Assembly: GCA_033032865.1 (NCBI GenBank)
Contig: JAWHQI010000267.1
Coordinates: 2,646,001-2,710,000, forward strand
Direction of reading: 5' to 3'
DNA from: Dactylorhiza incarnata
Lineage: Eukaryota > Streptophyta > Magnoliopsida > Asparagales > Orchidaceae
Length of the DNA stretch: 64,000 bases
The translations under genes and the position numbers were made by a program. A model generated the notes under the pieces. That model did no database searches and was not told the DNA's origin. It was given only the letters and a program-made list of their open reading frames with translations. Shown here piece after piece: positions 14,301-24,832 of the stretch (the first letter of the stretch is position 1; each line of letters opens with the position of its first letter).

Positions 14301-14490
14301 TGGGAAAGTGATAATTGTATCATGAAATACTAATTTTCTTTTCTGGTTAATTGTGACGGTTTGTTGATCACTACATTTTAGGAATTCGAAACAAGGGAAA
14401 GTAAGTGAAGGTCTGAATGAATGGAAAAGTTAGTAATCTAACATTAATTTGGGGATTACTATGTCCTATTTTCGAGGACGAAAATCCCTA
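11366..14490 (+). other. Non-coding interior of the LARD-like element
   Basis: 3.1 kb of purine-rich, AT-rich DNA without a supported gene. It contains decayed internal duplications. The stretch near 12299 (ATGAAATTGCTA...) recurs near 12600. TGGTAAAATGGTAACG occurs at about 12782 and 13975. ATACGTATAAAGATA occurs at about 12826 and 14084. GGTTTGTTRATCRCTA occurs at about 14217 and 14350. These suggest growth by segmental duplication rather than descent from gag-pol. Confidence 0.7.
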
Positions 14491-14506
14491 TAAGAGGGGA
14501 AGAATT
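14491..14506 (+). other. Polypurine tract of the LARD-like element
   Basis: TAAGAGGGGAAGAATT directly precedes the TG of the 3' LTR, as expected for the plus-strand primer. Confidence 0.85.
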
Positions 14507-17137
14507 TGTAACGGCCCAAAATGTGAAAAAGTATAAATGTATAAGAAAACTCAGTTTCAATTATTCTATATATATATATATCCCCTATGATGAAAATGCA
14601 AATCAGTGTCAACTCGGAGTTCCTTCGAGAGTTGAGTATGAGTTTTTATTTGACGCTTTGGGGTTTTTCGAGGCTTTTAGCGGAATATGACCTTTCATGG
14701 TCTAAGAAGTTACCTCCTAGTTAAAGTGAGGTGCTAATAATGGTTACCTGATAACTGAAAGTTACTGTTGATAAAGGTTGCCTCCTGGCTGATATTAATG
14801 TGTTATGCGGGGTTTCCATATGGTTGAAAGGTGTGGTGCTATTAGAGGGTTATGTTGGCTGATGTATGAACCGAATGTGGGCTTCTCAAAATCTTATGTG
14901 GCTGGAAATGAGAGGTATTAAACTTGGTGTGCTAATAGCTTTTGAGTGGGTTAACCCTTAATAGCATTGGCTTATGTTGGGCTGCAAATAGCCATCTTGG
15001 CATGAGGATTTAAGCGGTGGAATTTCTGTCTATACGACATTATCTGTTTTCGTTATCACTAACCGACCTCTCCTCACTTCCTCTTCCTCCCTCGACGGTG
15101 TCGCTTTAGGGCTCGGCGCCGATTCTTCTCTCCAAGCTCTTCTTCCTGACTTGATCCCTCATAGAAGCAGTGGAAAATCGTGGCTAGCTCTGACGTTAGA
15201 AGAGGTTGTTGGTGGTGATTGAGAAGAACCTAGGTCTTATCGTGGTTCTTAGTGAAGCAAAGGCTCGATTTTCCTATCCAAAAGCACTGTGAGCTCTTCC
15301 TTCCTCTTTCCCTCTCCTTATATTTACTTCCTGGTTTCCAGTTGCTGGATATGGCTTTAGTAATTCATGAGTTGGGGGAAATTTGTATGCTATGATGCTT
15401 TCTTACCTTGGTTTTGGCCGGCTGTTAAGGCTTCTCTTTTAGTTTAATTTCACTCCTTTTGGGGAGAAACTACTGGTGCTCTCTTCTTTTTAATGTAGCT
15501 GTCCATTTTGGGGCTTACCGGTTCTTGCTTTGATTTGGTTTAATGGGAGTTTTCCTATGATGTCGTCAGCTATTTTCTGCATGCTGATTTAGCTAGTAAA
15601 GCTGGACCGGCTAAGGAAATATTGGGAGCTTTAGGGGTGTTGTTAAAATCCTACTCCATGTTGCTTTGGGTTGGATCCTTGCTCTAATTAAAGTACTGCA
15701 CTTCTATTGCTCAGTTTTGTGATAATTGGTAGTCACAACTGGGAATTAATGTGGGCTGGTTGAGGTGAGGTCACTTAGAAGCTCTATTGATCAGTTAGGA
15801 AGATTCCAGTCATTATGAATTATACTAATAAGTTCTAGCTCTGTCTCCTGTTTCTTGTTCTTTGGTTGTTGGCTATACAACATGATGACCAACACGGAGT
15901 TTAGTTATACTTGTGAATTATTATTATGCCATATACAAATGGTTCCTATAGCTTCCAAATGATGTCATTTTACTAGTCAAAATTTTTACTATAGCAAGGT
16001 GCAACCCCGGTATGAATTAAATGCCCCTAAAGGACATGATGCTTATAAAGATATCGTGATGGACGGCACCTCATTATTGACATGGCAATGACATGAAGTA
16101 CTGATGGTGAGAGCTACCTGTTTCATTTATGCTTTATGGCTTTACTTTCTTTATACATGCGTAATCTTTTTATACTGAATGTTACATGCATAGTTGATAT
16201 CTCTGATATTTAATATCGATTTAATGTATGGCCCCTTAAAGGCAAACAGGCAAATGATATTTCTGAGGGGATTATAAAAATAAATAACTCACTTTATGTA
16301 AACGTGTCGACACGAGGGTATATTACGGGCGAATTGAAGTGCATGCACAATGAAATGAATGTGATGAATTGCCAAACCAGTCGAGCCGAAAGGCATAAAC
16401 GCGGGTTGTCCGTACTGGTTTTGGAACATGATGACCCTTTGGGGTAAAAGACCCTTCAGGGTAAAGGACCCTTCGGGGTACATGAAAAAGGAAAAAGGAT
16501 TCAAATCGCCCCTAATATTTCCTAAGAAATGAAACATTCAAAGAAATAATGATATACAGAGATACGAATATACAGATACACTGATATGATATACTGATAT
16601 ACTGATATAGACATACTGATATATGATTTCTTACTACTACACTAATATGATATACTGATACACGGATATACTGATAAATGAATTTATTGCTTATACTGAT
16701 ACACGAATGCAGTGCTTTAAAGTTATGATCCTACACTACTCATACTGTTTTATTGATACTAACATGTTCATACAGTTACATGCTAAGTTTACTACTGAGA
16801 CAGACAAACGGTTACTATGAAAAACATGTTTTAAAATGCGTGGATTTTACTTTACTTAATTACAGCAATGAAAGAGGTTTATCCTCACTTAGTCATATTC
16901 GTATGACTAAGCCCGTCGTCAAATTTTATAGGTAACGGACGTGACTTTGGATACGCAAAAGCAAAAAGAACTGATATGGTAGAACAGGAAAATATTCAAC
17001 AACTAATACAAGGTACGAAAGTAAATTTATTATTATGCGTTTTTATTCCGTATTCACTAGCCGCACTTCAACCTGTGAATCATGTATGAACATAGCTGAG
17101 ATACAAATGTATGTGGGGTCTAAATAGGGGCCTCACA
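14507..17137 (+). repeat. 3' LTR of the LARD-like element
   Basis: 2631 bp, near-identical to 8738-11351. The clearest length difference is one extra 18-bp unit at about 16440-16475, where the GGACCCTTCGGGGTAAA unit occurs three times instead of twice. Confidence 0.92.
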
Positions 17138-18078
17138 CCCGAGAGGTTGGCTTCCTCTCAAATAGAGGGAACTATAAAGGTCTGTGTGCACAGAGTCGTG
17201 TGTGTGAGTTCATTGCATAATCATTCATACCATAAGCATAGCATACGCACTTGCAGATCCTCATCATATAAATTAGTATGGGCTCTTTTATATGATGAGT
17301 TATAATTCCTGGAAATCCTAACTTATAAATTTGAATGGGCATTCATATAAGTTAGGGTACGAGATTGATTACTTGTCGCTATTGTTCTTACTGTTTTGCT
17401 TTACCTGCTTTACTTACTGTTTATTTACTGTTGTACACCTTTATTATACTCCTGCTTATACTCCCGCTTATACATGATTAGATTAACCTCTTTTACCCTT
17501 GTGTACCTTAGAATTTGTGTATATACTAATTTACTTTCCGCGTCACCTGCTTTGTATATTACTGTTATATTGCAGCTTTTCTTCCTTTCCTTCCGCCCGG
17601 TGCCTTGGAGTCGCCGGGGGAGCGGATGGGAAGCCACTTAGTCTTTATGACTAACGGTTGCTACGTCCCTCTTTTTAGGAGCACATTCAGTGGTGTAGCA
17701 GCGTTCAACACCGGAGGCCAGCCAGGTCAGGTGTGCAGGGCTGGGGTTTATGGTACCTTAGCTGCCGTCAGTGACAGAGGCGGGTGAGTGTTTTGAGATG
17801 TAGCCCTTGGGGCATTTAGCTGGCTACTCTGATGATTTGCAGGAGCTTGTGTAGCTTTCTGCTTTTCTTTGTACTGTTCTGGACTTTATTACTTACTGTG
17901 AACCTATGGCTTTAATGCTTTCTATTATTGATGGGTTGGCGCTGTTCAGTTGTTTTGGCCGGCAGGATAGGCGTCTTGTGGGGGAGGCTAGCTCGTGCGC
18001 TGGCGCTTCCGCAAGGCGGCTGTCATGGGCATAAGACTTCCCTTCGGCCCTGTTTTGTGTTCCGGGAGGGGGATCTTA
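17138..18078 (+). repeat. Right part of the old repeat interrupted at 8737
   Basis: Continues 6883-8737 after the inserted element. It is T-rich with many stop codons and no supported gene. It may end at GGATCTTACA (18078), which would suit an LTR end, but no primer site follows there. Confidence 0.4.
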
Positions 18079-18262
18079 CAGAAGGTTAGGTTGACACAGC
18101 TCCGACTGCGTGGTTTTTCACCCCGATTGCAGGTTTTCAACGTCATCAGCTCTTGAACTCGGTCTTCACAGGAGACCATTTATCTTTTTGCACGTTCGGG
18201 CGCTAACGGGCTAAGGCGGTCAAATTGCCCGATCTACCGGAGGCCCCGAGCGATCCGCAACA
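18079..18262 (+). repeat. 3' end of a Gypsy LTR, truncated
   Basis: The sequence ends ...CGCAACA at 18262, immediately before a classic Gypsy primer-binding site, so it is the end of a 5' LTR. The LTR start is not visible and is probably lost at or before 18079. Confidence 0.55.
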
Positions 18263-18265
18263 GAT

Positions 18266-18277
18266 TGGCGCCGTCTG
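18266..18277 (+). other. Gypsy primer-binding site (TGGCGCC type)
   Basis: TGGCGCCGTCTG, followed by TGGGAAG, is the phrase that follows the 5' LTR in many plant Tat/Athila-type Gypsy elements. Confidence 0.8.
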
Positions 18278-18328
18278 TGGGAAGGAGTTCCTCGTAACCA
18301 GCAGAAGAAGTAGAAGCCATTCGGGAAC

Positions 18329-18496
18329 ATGGCAGGAAAAGGCACTCGAACGACCCGAGGATCGGCTCGCAGGGAACCAAACGGCGTTCTTCCGTCTCAG
18401 TCCCACGCACCTGTGCAGCGCGAGGATGCCCCACTCCCTGGCGACGCACCCGCGGGAGGAGATCTCGTCCCACGCACCTGTGCAGCACGAGGATGA
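18329..18496 (+). pseudogene. Truncated Gypsy gag start (55 codons)
   Basis: The ATG at 18329 lies 52 bases after the primer site, the usual place for gag. The frame starts MAGKGTRTTRGSARRE and closes at TGA 18494-18496. The last 28 bases before the stop nearly repeat 18405-18432 (CCCACGCACCTGTGCAGC unit), so a local duplication shifted the end. Everything after this is unrelated AT-rich DNA and no other gag-pol part is present. This is a truncated relic of a Gypsy element. Confidence 0.6.
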
Positions 18497-20003
18497 CCAT
18501 TTATCGGACTTTTGATGCATGATGGTTGCCCACTACCTCCAAATCTCCAATATTTCCATGTTGGGGGAGATATCGTCAAGAGATTGCGAGCAATTTGATG
18601 TGACGGTTTGATACACATTTCAAAATTCAAATTATTTTCATAGTTTCTTTTCCAAAGTTTGATGCTTTTATAATAATTTTTTTGGTTGTTTAGGTTTAGT
18701 GCTCGTAAGTTCTCCAACCAATCTTCTGAAGGTGATCGAATGACAAAAATATGAAAAATAGGTATTCCAACATATTTTCGAACTTCATTGGTGATGATAC
18801 GGCAAATATCTAATTTCTACATTCAATTCATTTATGCATACGTTTACTAACTGATAATTTTTGGATGTGCAGTTTTTGGCTAATTGGCAAGTTGCAAAAT
18901 AATGGTGCTCGTATGTATGGAGCAATATATGTAGCTTGTTTTGACGGACTCTTTTGGTTCTACTAGTCTTAACTAATTATTCATGTACTATATATCTAAC
19001 ATAAATATGGCTTACTATAGATTTTTGGAGAATTTAGATGGTTCTAATTATTGCAAATTTTGTGTAACTTACATTATGTTGATTTAATTTTTTTTTATTT
19101 TTCTCTTGGTCTGCCATTAACATAATGGTCTGTCTTTAAATTTTTGTGATCTGTCATTAACAATGAGCTGTCATTAGCGTAAATAGGTTTGATAATAACA
19201 CTGTTCTTTTTTGATCCGACGAAATAATCAGGCTGAAAAAGTTTGATCAGATTTTTTCTATCCGACCCGGATCAAAAAAATCAAATTGAATTTTTTCAAA
19301 TGTCACCAAAATATGGACAAATCGAAACTTAAAATGATAGTAAAAATATCTTATTCATATTCCGTAATTTTTTTAATGAAAATCTATGACTTATATTTAT
19401 TACAAAAAAATATGTATAAACACATATTAGACGAGGTCTGCGAATAGCTGCCGCAGACGAGGTCTGCGAATAGCCGTCGCCGACGAGGTCTTCTAAAGTA
19501 TCTTCCTTAATTAATTAAGCACTTCTAATCTCGACAAATTACGAGTTACATAGAGATAGTTTTCCTTTTCTATCCATGGTCTTCAATTTTCCATCTCCAT
19601 AAAAGACCTTCGATTCAAAAGTCTCATGTAAAGTGATAAATGAGTTTTGTTACGTCGTCACGTGGATTAAGCAACCACTATCGATATACCGCTTTTCATC
19701 ATTTTCTTCTTCTCCTTTTTGGCCGCTATTGAATTGAACGAGGCTTCGTTAGATTCCTTCTCAATGAAGTTTGGCTCTTCCTTTAACATTGAACCAACAA
19801 TCTCTCTTTCTATTGGTGGGACTTTTGCGCCTTTTGCATTTAAAGAAACAATCTTTATTCTTTTACATAGAGTGCAGAACATTTGGTGATTTTCTCTGAT
19901 TGGGAGTGCTAAAGGGAGGTCTCTTATAAGAATTCTAATTGTAGTCTGCTTGTGGTGGTGGATTTTTGACCTTCAGTTTTTGTTTTTCTTCTAATGCTGT
20001 TAG
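18497..20003. other. AT-rich intergenic stretch, no gene seen
   Basis: No supported coding frame, RNA gene or complete element. At 19431-19490 a unit of about 28 bases containing ACGAGGTCTGCGAATAGC occurs twice and begins a third time. The core GGTCTGCGAATAGCC is also found at 33120-33160 and resembles the ends of the element at 21180-21902. Confidence 0.5.
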
Positions 20004-20335
20004 TTCAGCGGCGGAATTAGGATTTTAGTATCGCTCGGGCACAATTATTTGTAACATACATATAATTTTTTTAAGAAGAGGAAGAAGCGTACCCCAGACC
20101 CAGAGATGCCCCCAAATCGCGGACCGCCCCCAAATCGCGAAGAAGAAGCACCGGGCACCACAGAAATCGCGAAGAAGAAGCACCCCAGCGAGCACCGTCC
20201 CCGTCGACCCCAAATCGCGAGCACCGTCCCGTCGATTTCGGTATTGCCCTAGCAGTAATTCGCGAAAAACACGGTCGGGCACTTGCCCGACCGTGTCTTA
20301 ACATGGGTCCGCCCATGGTTACTTGTGTGATCATT
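20004..20335. repeat. Possible hAT-like MITE with GC-rich CCCAAATCGCG repeats
   Basis: A GC-rich patch (about 20090-20300) in AT-rich surroundings repeats CCCAAATCGCG and GAAGAAGAAGCACC units. It ends with a perfect hairpin at 20270-20295 (12-bp arms CACGGTCGGGCA, 2-base loop). The edges CAGCGGCGGAATTAGG and GGGTCCGCCCATG are vaguely inverted, but the target duplicate is imperfect. Assignment is weak. Confidence 0.35.
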
Positions 20336-20503
20336 AGTTTATTTTGAACTAACTAATCTAAGGAAGGTTCAGCTGATCTATTGAACTCATCTTCAAGTGA
20401 TTGATCAAGTGAGCCGGCCATTCGTCCAATTATGATTAACTTTTCTAAGACTCTGCTTCCTCAGTAGTAGCGACAACACGATCAAAGGATTTTGGGAGAC
20501 TTA

Positions 20504-20711
20504 GGCTTCGTTTGGCACGGTGGTGGCGGCCGTGAACTGTAGTTCGTGAACGTCCGACCTCACCTAAAAAATTTCGTACATTTTATGGACAAAACTAGTT
20601 TATTTTAATTTCTTGGTAGCGGTCATAACCTTTGACATGCCAAACATACATCTTATAATAATTGCGTTTTTGTCCAAATTCACCGGAACATAAGCAGCGC
20701 CAAACGAAGCC
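20504..20711. mobile_element. PIF/Harbinger-like MITE 1 (Tourist type)
   Basis: 208 bp with terminal inverted repeats GGCTTCGTTTGGC and GCCAAACGAAGCC, flanked by the 3-bp duplicate TTA at 20501-20503 and 20712-20714. A TWA target duplicate with GG...CC ends is the signature of PIF/Harbinger MITEs. Non-coding. Confidence 0.8.
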
Positions 20712-20732
20712 TTAATTCATATCAGCGATTAA

Positions 20733-20951
20733 GGCTTCGTTTGGGGCGGCGTTTCGCCGCCCCGTTTGGGGCAAACGCCGCCGGAAGGCGGCAAAACAAA
20801 TGCCTTCCGGCGACGTTTAGGGCGTTTGAGCCCGCTGCGCTGAAGGAAACGGCGCCAAACGGCGCTTTTCGAACTTCCGCCTCCTCCCAGCTTCTCCACC
20901 CGCCGCCCGTCTCCTCCCGCCCCGTCTCCATCAGCCGCGCCAAACGAAGCC
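20733..20951. mobile_element. PIF/Harbinger-like MITE 2, GC-rich
   Basis: 219 bp with ends GGCTTCGTTTGG and CCAAACGAAGCC and target duplicate TAA at 20730-20732 and 20952-20954. It shares its terminal repeats with MITE 1, which ends only 21 bp upstream, but has an unrelated GC-rich interior with local hairpins (GGGGCGGCG...CGCCGCCCC). Short open frames inside are composition effects. Confidence 0.8.
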
Positions 20952-20978
20952 TAAGATAAGGGGAAATTAATGTTTTTT

Positions 20979-20979
20979 C

Positions 20980-21011
<32 letters not shown>
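20979..21011. repeat. (TTA)n microsatellite
   Basis: About ten TTA/ATT units in a row, directly after MITE 2. Confidence 0.9.
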
Positions 21012-21014
<3 letters not shown>

Positions 21015-21179
21015 ATAATATATAGGAGAGGAAAAAGTCATTTATAAATTGTTTATCATACACGTACCGTGCACTTGGTTTAAAGTTTAAACCTCATGAT
21101 CGAATTTTAATGCCACTTCTTTTATATTTTAAATACACTTTATCACTTTTTTTAAAATATAAAGTACATTATAAAATAT

Positions 21180-21902
21180 GAGCAATGTTATATGCAGTCT
21201 GCTTTTGATTATATGCAGGCTGCGGATATATGCAGGTCAAAAAATTGTTTATGCAGATCAAATTTCATATTTATATATCATATTCAAAAATAAAATTAAT
21301 ATTATCTTAAATAAATCACCAAGCAACATATAGCATTCATAAAAGCCAAATAAATATATTTTTGCAGTCTATTTTATCCACAATAATAATTCAATAAAAT
21401 ACATTATAATCATTTTGATTCTATATATCATAAAAAATATGTTTGTGGTCACCCCTTTCAAGGCTTTAATCAATAAAAGATGTATAAAATCACAAAACAC
21501 CGGGCTTTATTTATGCACAAAACACTATTCTTTAATTAAATTCAGATGTTTAGCACGATTTACAACATTTTGAATAAATTGAGCCTTTTCGAAAATAGAA
21601 AAATAAGTTATAGAGAAAGAGAGAGGAGCACGCCGGCTGGAGAAGCGAAGGAGGTGGTCGGCCATAAAGGATCACCGACTGGAGTCGCCGGAGGAGGGAG
21701 AGGAGATCAGGGAGAAAACTCGATCTCGTCCGGCGGCTGCAGGTTCAAAAGTAAAAAATGCAAGTTGAAAATGAAAAATGATATCTTTTTTTTTTTAAAT
21801 TGCGGCCTGCATATAGCCAAAATCGGTCTGCATTTAACATCGCTCTTTTTAAAAAATGATGGTCTGCATATAGCCAAAATCATCCCGTATTTAACATCGC
21901 TC
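21180..21902. mobile_element. Non-autonomous TIR element with 8-bp target duplication
   Basis: 723 bp bounded by diverged inverted ends (GAGCAATGTTATATGCAG on the left; the right end reads GAGCGATGTTAAATACGG on the minus strand). They are flanked by a perfect duplicate TAAAATAT at 21172-21179 and 21903-21910. The right end holds two copies of a unit with GGTCTGCATWTARCC. The 119-residue plus-strand open frame starting at 21546 runs out through the terminal repeat and is not a gene. An 8-bp duplicate suits hAT, although the termini do not begin with CAG. Confidence 0.7.
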
Positions 21903-21958
21903 TAAAATATATTGGTTGAATATAATTAAGTTGATGACAGTAATGATTGAGAGACTTT

Positions 21959-22157
21959 GGCTTGGTTTGGCGTGATTTTTTTCTTGAATGAGTTTGAACA
22001 AAAAAGTTACAATCAAAGAATGCATGTTTGGCAAGACAATGATTATGGCCGCCACAGAGAAAAGAAAACTAATTTTGAAAATAAAAGTTGATGAAATTTC
22101 TTAAGAAGACAATTCATAATCATCGTGTTCATGATCGCCGCCGTGTCAAACGGAGCC
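21959..22157. mobile_element. Degenerate PIF/Harbinger-like MITE 3
   Basis: About 199 bp between GGCTTGGTTTGGCGTG and CCGTGTCAAACGGAGCC, inverted to each other with a few mismatches and flanked by TTT on both sides. Non-coding. Ends resemble MITEs 1 and 2. Confidence 0.5.
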
Positions 22158-22454
22158 TTTGTTTCCTTTGACTTCGAAATCTTTCGGGTCGTCAAAATGG
22201 ATTCATCATCTTCACCGTTGTCACTATCGATTATTATATATCAAAGTTCCGTAAAGATTACGGGAGCAGAGAGTTTTAGAGGAACTATCACATTACATTT
22301 TGATTGATTGTCATTTTCATTTATTTTATTTATTCAGATGAATTATATTTGGTAAAAAATACATATTAGACTGCTTAGATTTAGACCATTTATATTATCA
22401 GCATCACAGTAGCTGCTCAGCCTCAAATAACCTAATTTCGTTTACTTTTTTAGC

Positions 22455-22835
22455 TTAACCGCAGCCCCGGTCCTGTTTTTTTTTTTTTTTCCTTTTTCGA
22501 AAAAACCGAGCCTCACCTTGCGCCAGCGTATTCGGCCCGCCGAACGCCATGTCCTGCCGCCCCTCGGTGCCGCTGGCCGGGAACAAGGCACTGACTGCGA
22601 ACTCTAGCCCCCTATTGCAAAAATCTAACCTTCTGTAACCCTTGGTGAGTATCCGTAGAGTGCACCACGTACGTGGATCGTGGAATGAATGATGATGTCT
22701 GAGCGTGTGTCGCGACTCATCAAAGGGATGGTTTAGTCCTGCACAGCCTAGCGTGCTCTTTGGTCGATCCTGGGTGTATAAGCGGGGTGACCAGTACTCC
22801 TCCCCTAACCGCGTGATTTTAGGGAGTGACCCCAC
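22455..22835 (-). other. GC-rich island with a 126-codon open frame, origin unknown
   Basis: A block of about 380 bp, much richer in GC than its surroundings, holds one continuous minus-strand frame with ordinary-looking composition (for example NHPFDESRHTLRHHHSFHD and GGPNTLAQGEARFF). It begins downstream of a run of 15 T at about 22480-22494. I do not recognise a domain. The look of the peptide recalls plant mitochondrial hypothetical ORFs, so an organellar insertion is possible but not shown. No promoter is evident. Confidence 0.3.
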
Positions 22836-23196
22836 AATTCTTTACAATATCTCGATCCGTTTCCAAATTTTGTTATGTTTTTCCTTGTAAATTCTAGGGT
22901 TTTTTTTACCCAAATGTTTTCTCCAGATTTCTATTTGCACCATTGTTGCTCTTAAAAGGACCATTATTAATTTCTTAACTGTCTTCATGTCCATAATTAT
23001 CTGCTTGAAATTAAAAAATGAGTGTGGTTTGGCAATTTAAACAAATTCTCTCCCAAAATTTTAGATGTTTATAAAGCAGGATAGTAATAATAATTTTTTT
23101 TTTATTTCATAATCTCATTTAAAATAAAATTATTTTATAAAATAAGTACGACGTAGCTTCGTGAATCTTCTCATAATTAATCGCATGATTATATAT

Positions 23197-23630
23197 GGGT
23201 AATTATATTTGCAGGCCCTATATGAATATTTGCAGCCCAATTTTTACGAGTTATTACGCGCCTTTTGAAAATACTCTTTGTTAGGTGCATTTTTAGGAAA
23301 AGTGTTCAACATGAAAGTTGTAGATCTCGTCGAAATCTACAACTTTGATGTTGAACACTTTTCCTAAAAATGCACCTAACATTGCGTATTTTCAAAAGGC
23401 GCGAAAAATTTCACAACAGTCTCGCGCCTTTTGAAAATACGCAATGTTAGGTGCATTTTTAGGAAAAGTGTTCAACATCAAAGTTGTAGATTTCGACGAG
23501 ATCTACAACTTTCATGTTGAACACTTTTCCTAAAAATGCACCTAACAAAGAGTATTTTCAAAAGGCGCGTAATAACTCGTAAAAATTGAGCTGCAAATAT
23601 CCATATAGGGCCTGCAAATATAACCACCCT
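23197..23630. mobile_element. Two-level palindromic (foldback) element
   Basis: 434 bp flanked by the perfect 8-bp duplicate TTATATAT (23189-23196 and 23631-23638). The whole element is an inverted repeat with an axis near 23412. Each half is itself a long hairpin, so a unit of about 70 bp (TTGTTAGGTGCATTTTTAGG...) occurs four times in alternating orientation. Ends are GGGTAATTATATTTGCAGG and, on the minus strand, GGGTGGTTATATTTGCAGG. No coding frame. Confidence 0.8.
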
Positions 23631-23879
23631 TATATATTACGAGTTTTATTTTTCTACAATTTGAATCTTCTTCTTCTCCGTTGACAAAATGTAATCACCC
23701 TCTTATCTCTATCAATTAGATACAAAATTTCAAATTGTCATAGTTTTATTGGAACTATCAGGCTATTGTTTTCATGGATTAATGCCATCACATTTATTTT
23801 TTATTGACATGCATGAACTGTATAAAGTTTGGTAATTACAGCAATTGCACCCCCTTTAACTTTCGAAATTACAATTACT

Positions 23880-24777
23880 CTCCTCAATGTTTACATTTCA
23901 TAACATTTGTTGCGGGTCGCTTAGTGCTCTCCCGGTTCGGAGAATCGAACCGCCTACCGCCTCGAGAGTGAGCCAAACAGCTAGTAGAGGCGTCGAGACT
24001 TTTTACGTGGAAAAGTATGGAAAGGGAAAAAACCTGCACGGGGTCAGTTCGGTGCAGACCAAATCCACTAATTTGCATGAGGTTACAAGTGCTAGAATCT
24101 TCGAGATGGTGATAGGCCGCCGCTCCGATTACAAGTACTTGAAGATGAGAAAGATGCAAAGACTTCCTTCGTTCTCGTAGGATCGGCTTCTAGAGCAGAC
24201 ACTGGAGCGGGCATTGAAGCAGACACTTGAGCATGCACCGTGGAGTAGACACTTGAGCAGGCACTGTGGAAAGCAGATCGAACTCCAAAAGAGATCTCGA
24301 AGTCTCTCTTGAAGGAGGACTTGAGAGCCGAAGGAGGTCTTCAAACTCCGAAGGAGTTCTTCAAGTCACTCTTGAAGGAGGACTTAAGGTCTTCAAACTT
24401 CGAAGGAGATCTCTGAGTCGCTCCTGAAGCTAGGAGAACTTGAGAACCGAAGGAGGTCTTCAAGCTCCGAAGGAGATCTTTGAGTGGTCTTTGCTGGAAA
24501 ATCTCAGATCTCTCTTTTCTCTTCTTGGTTGCTTGTCTTCAACTGAAGGCCTAAGGACTTTTTTTATAGTTTTTCTGAGGGGTGCCTTGATAATTGCGTT
24601 GTCTTAGAGTTTGAATTGGCGAATGAGGTTTCACGATTCTGGTCATCTTGATCACCAACTTCTATAAAATGACGAACATGCCCCCCGGGCTGCCCAAGAA
24701 GGTTCACCGGCGACGATGGTGGCGGAAGGCAGCATTGATGAATGGTGGCAAGGTGCGTGGGAGATGGGTATGCGCTC
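23880..24777. repeat. Unclassified repetitive block with GAAGGAGGTCTTC units
   Basis: From 24270 to 24490 the phrases GAAGGAGGTCTTCAA, CTCCGAAGGAG and CTCTTGAAGGAGGACTT recur at irregular spacing. From 24190 to 24270 there are four diverged GAGCAGACACTTGAGCA-type units. Short open frames cross it on both strands without recognisable domains. It may be part of an LTR or leader of an old element, but no boundary is clear. Confidence 0.4.
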
Positions 24778-24832
24778 GGCACGCGCGCGCGCCCGCTGAA
24801 ATTTATTCCGCTTTCGCTGTTGAGAGTGTTAC
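24778..24832 (-). pseudogene. Old Copia RNase H fragment, downstream part
   Basis: Minus-strand codons read TLSTAKAE, a stop, then ISAGAR, the conserved Copia RNase H phrase (usually ALSTAEAEYIA). The upstream half of the same motif is at 29164-29230, on the other side of Copia-1. The fragment loses similarity after about 24778. Confidence 0.65.

Larger units (their letters stand above)
8738..17137 (+). mobile_element. Complete non-autonomous LTR retrotransposon (LARD-like)
   Basis: Two LTRs (8738-11351 and 14507-17137) both start TGTAACGGCCC and end GCCTCACA. They are flanked by a perfect 5-bp target duplication CCCGA (8733-8737 and 17138-17142). A primer site follows the left LTR and a purine tract precedes the right one. 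The 3.15-kb interior has no gag or pol frame on either strand. The interior ends with TTCGAGGACGAAAA, a phrase shared with Tekay-type chromoviruses, so the element was probably mobilised by a chromovirus. By eye the LTRs differ by about 2 percent. This is the structure of a large retrotransposon derivative. Confidence 0.92.

Noticed and set aside
20741..20959. Open frames on both strands, 20722-21063
   Set aside because: They coincide with the GC-rich palindromic MITE 2 and run out through its terminal repeat.
21546..21905. 119-codon plus-strand open frame
   Set aside because: It crosses the right terminal repeats of the TIR element and has low-complexity composition.
23920..23990. tRNA-like or SINE-like segment on the minus strand (B-box-like GGTTCGATTCT at 23941-23951)
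   Set aside because: A plausible A-box (TAGCTGTTTGG) is one base short and no cloverleaf, poly-A or T tail or target duplicate could be found.
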